Source: Kiritimatiellia bacterium (GTDB lineage: Bacteria > Verrucomicrobiota > Kiritimatiellia > RFP12 > UBA1067). Taken from it: a stretch of DNA of 5,605 nt. The stretch is taken from assembly GCA_017430155.1 (NCBI GenBank), contig JAFRNO010000198.1:1-5605 (forward strand). Reading direction: 5' to 3'. A program made the translations under genes and the position numbers. A model generated the notes under the pieces. That model worked only from the letters and a program-made list of their open reading frames with translations. It searched no databases and was not told where the DNA came from. Below, one piece after another: positions 4,782 through 5,605 of the stretch (its first letter is position 1; each line of letters opens with the position of its first letter).

Positions 4782-5605
4782 TTACAGTTGTACCTCGCCA
4801 CCCTCCGTCACCGGCAGTTTCGAGTGCCTATCGTGCGCATCGTTGCCGTCCGTGTTGTCGAGCGCGTCACAGATGCCCGGCGAGTAGTTGCGGTAGTCGA
4901 CGCATTCGAGGTACGCGCCCGCGCAATCCATGTCCTTCGCGATCCGCAGAAGCTCGCGCGCCACGTCGGGGGCCTTCTGGCCCGTTGCCTTCGCATAGCC
5001 GGGGATGCCGTTCGGCATCGCGTAGGTGCTGCAGTGGAAGTAGAGACGCGCCTTGCCGCAGTGCGCCTTCGCGTAGGAGAGGATCTCGCGCGTCGACTCA
5101 TACGCCCGCTTCGGGTCGTAGTCGACGTCCATCAGCACGACGGCGTCCAGCGTGCCGTCCGCCGCAAGCGCCTTCCAGTCGACCGCCATCATGCGCCACA
5201 GATAGTCGTCCTTCAGGTTGAGGTGCTTGAAGCCGAGATGGAACTCCACGCCCGCCGCGTGGCACTTCGCCGCGAACGCGCGCAGGTAGGACATCACGTC
5301 CTCCCCCACGAGCGCGAGCCAGCGCGGGTCACGCGCGTCCGACGGCGGCTCGCAGCCGTACTTCGCGCGCCAGCGGTCGATCACGGGCTTCACGTACTCC
5401 ATGTGCGGCCCCCACCCGCCGTTGCGGTGGAGGTCGAGGAACACGACCTGCGGCTTGAGGGCGAGGCGCTCGTCCACGAGGCGCAGCTTGTGCGCGCGCA
5501 CCTCGGGCCACGCGAGCGACGCTGTGGCAAGGCGCGGACCGCCCCCGCGCGTCCGGCACATGTACTGCGGATGCGCCACGTTCCAGTTGGACTCCGTGTA
5601 CGCCA
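4782..5605 (-). CDS. Putative TIM-barrel glycosidase-like protein, C-terminal 273 residues (start lies beyond the right edge)
   Basis: The frame is open from the window edge (AYTESNWNVAHPQYM...) to TAA at 4784-4782. The GTG at 5579 is therefore merely an internal valine and not a start. The visible part alternates strands and helices like the second half of a TIM barrel: QVVFLDLHRNGGWG, a long helix after DPRWLALVGEDVMSYLRAF, VEFHLGFKHLN, DAVVLMDVDY, KARLYFHCSTY and AGAYLECVDYRNYSP. Acidic residues at strand ends (the DVDYD and LECVDY segments) are where glycosidase catalytic residues or substrate ligands often sit. The style resembles uncharacterised family-10-like / hypothetical glycosyl hydrolase proteins of PVC bacteria, but I cannot assign a CAZy family. 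It is the first gene seen of the operon, and its stop is 17 bp before the alpha-galactosidase start, suggesting action on the same glycan. The N-terminal part, any signal peptide and the operon promoter are not in the window. Confidence 0.6.
   Translation of the reverse strand, partial: AYTESNWNVAHPQYMCRTRGGGPRLATASLAWPEVRAHKLRLVDERLALKPQVVFLDLHRNGGWGPHMEYVKPVIDRWRAKYGCEPPSDARDPRWLALVGEDVMSYLRAFAAKCHAAGVEFHLGFKHLNLKDDYLWRMMAVDWKALAADGTLDAVVLMDVDYDPKRAYESTREILSYAKAHCGKARLYFHCSTYAMPNGIPGYAKATGQKAPDVARELLRIAKDMDCAGAYLECVDYRNYSPGICDALDNTDGNDAHDRHSKLPVTEGGEVQL

Noticed and set aside
1072..4887. A 1271-codon open frame on the plus strand spanning three minus-strand genes
   Set aside because: It is the antisense shadow of high-GC coding sequence. 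The product is a biased Arg/His/Ala/Val/Pro string with no recognisable domain, while the minus strand carries complete, motif-bearing genes with ribosome-binding sites.
5577..5579. GTG as the start codon of the right-hand gene
   Set aside because: The frame continues open to the window edge with protein-like sequence (AYTESNWN), and no ribosome-binding site precedes the GTG. The true start is outside the window.

Overview
The window looks like bacterial chromosome from a GC-rich, glycan-degrading Gram-negative. Three neighbouring genes on the minus strand each begin with an export signal (two Sec-type, one twin-arginine). They combine a GH36-type alpha-galactosidase with a caspase-fold (C25-like) protein and an exported endonuclease/exonuclease/phosphatase-fold enzyme. 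From memory of protein content, this mix best suits the PVC group (Kiritimatiellota or Lentisphaerota of gut or sediment). The taxonomy is an inference and not something the sequence states.

Layout: all supported genes lie on the minus strand, so transcription runs from high to low coordinates. (1) 4782-5605 is the C-terminal part of a probable TIM-barrel, glycosidase-like protein whose start lies beyond the right edge. (2) 2653-4764 is a complete secreted GH36-like alpha-galactosidase. (3) 1309-2649 is a Tat-exported protein with a caspase/gingipain-like His-Cys pair. (4) 491-1279 is an exported metal-dependent phosphodiesterase of the EEP superfamily. The gaps are 17, 3 and 29 bp, each next gene has a Shine-Dalgarno sequence, and no internal promoter or terminator was seen, so these four form one probable operon. 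A simple reading is extracytoplasmic breakdown of an alpha-galactosylated substrate. The roles of the C25-like and EEP proteins are not determined by the sequence.

The left 490 bp are different. Base composition becomes visibly more AT-rich below about position 445. Positions 1-254 encode the first 84 residues of an AAA+ ATPase of the ATPase_2 type, with a clear Walker A motif. It has its own well-formed sigma-70-like promoter (TTGACG, 16 bp, TATAAA) and Shine-Dalgarno sequence. Directly upstream of that promoter are two near-identical 39-bp palindromic units repeated with a 55-bp period. Each has 12-nt arms (aatgtcacagaa / ttctgtgacatt) around a conserved 15-nt centre. This paired element is the least explained feature of the window. 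It could be an operator, a transcript hairpin or terminator, or a dispersed repeat travelling with the ATPase gene.

The very long plus-strand reading frames opposite the operon are GC-driven shadows and are not annotated.
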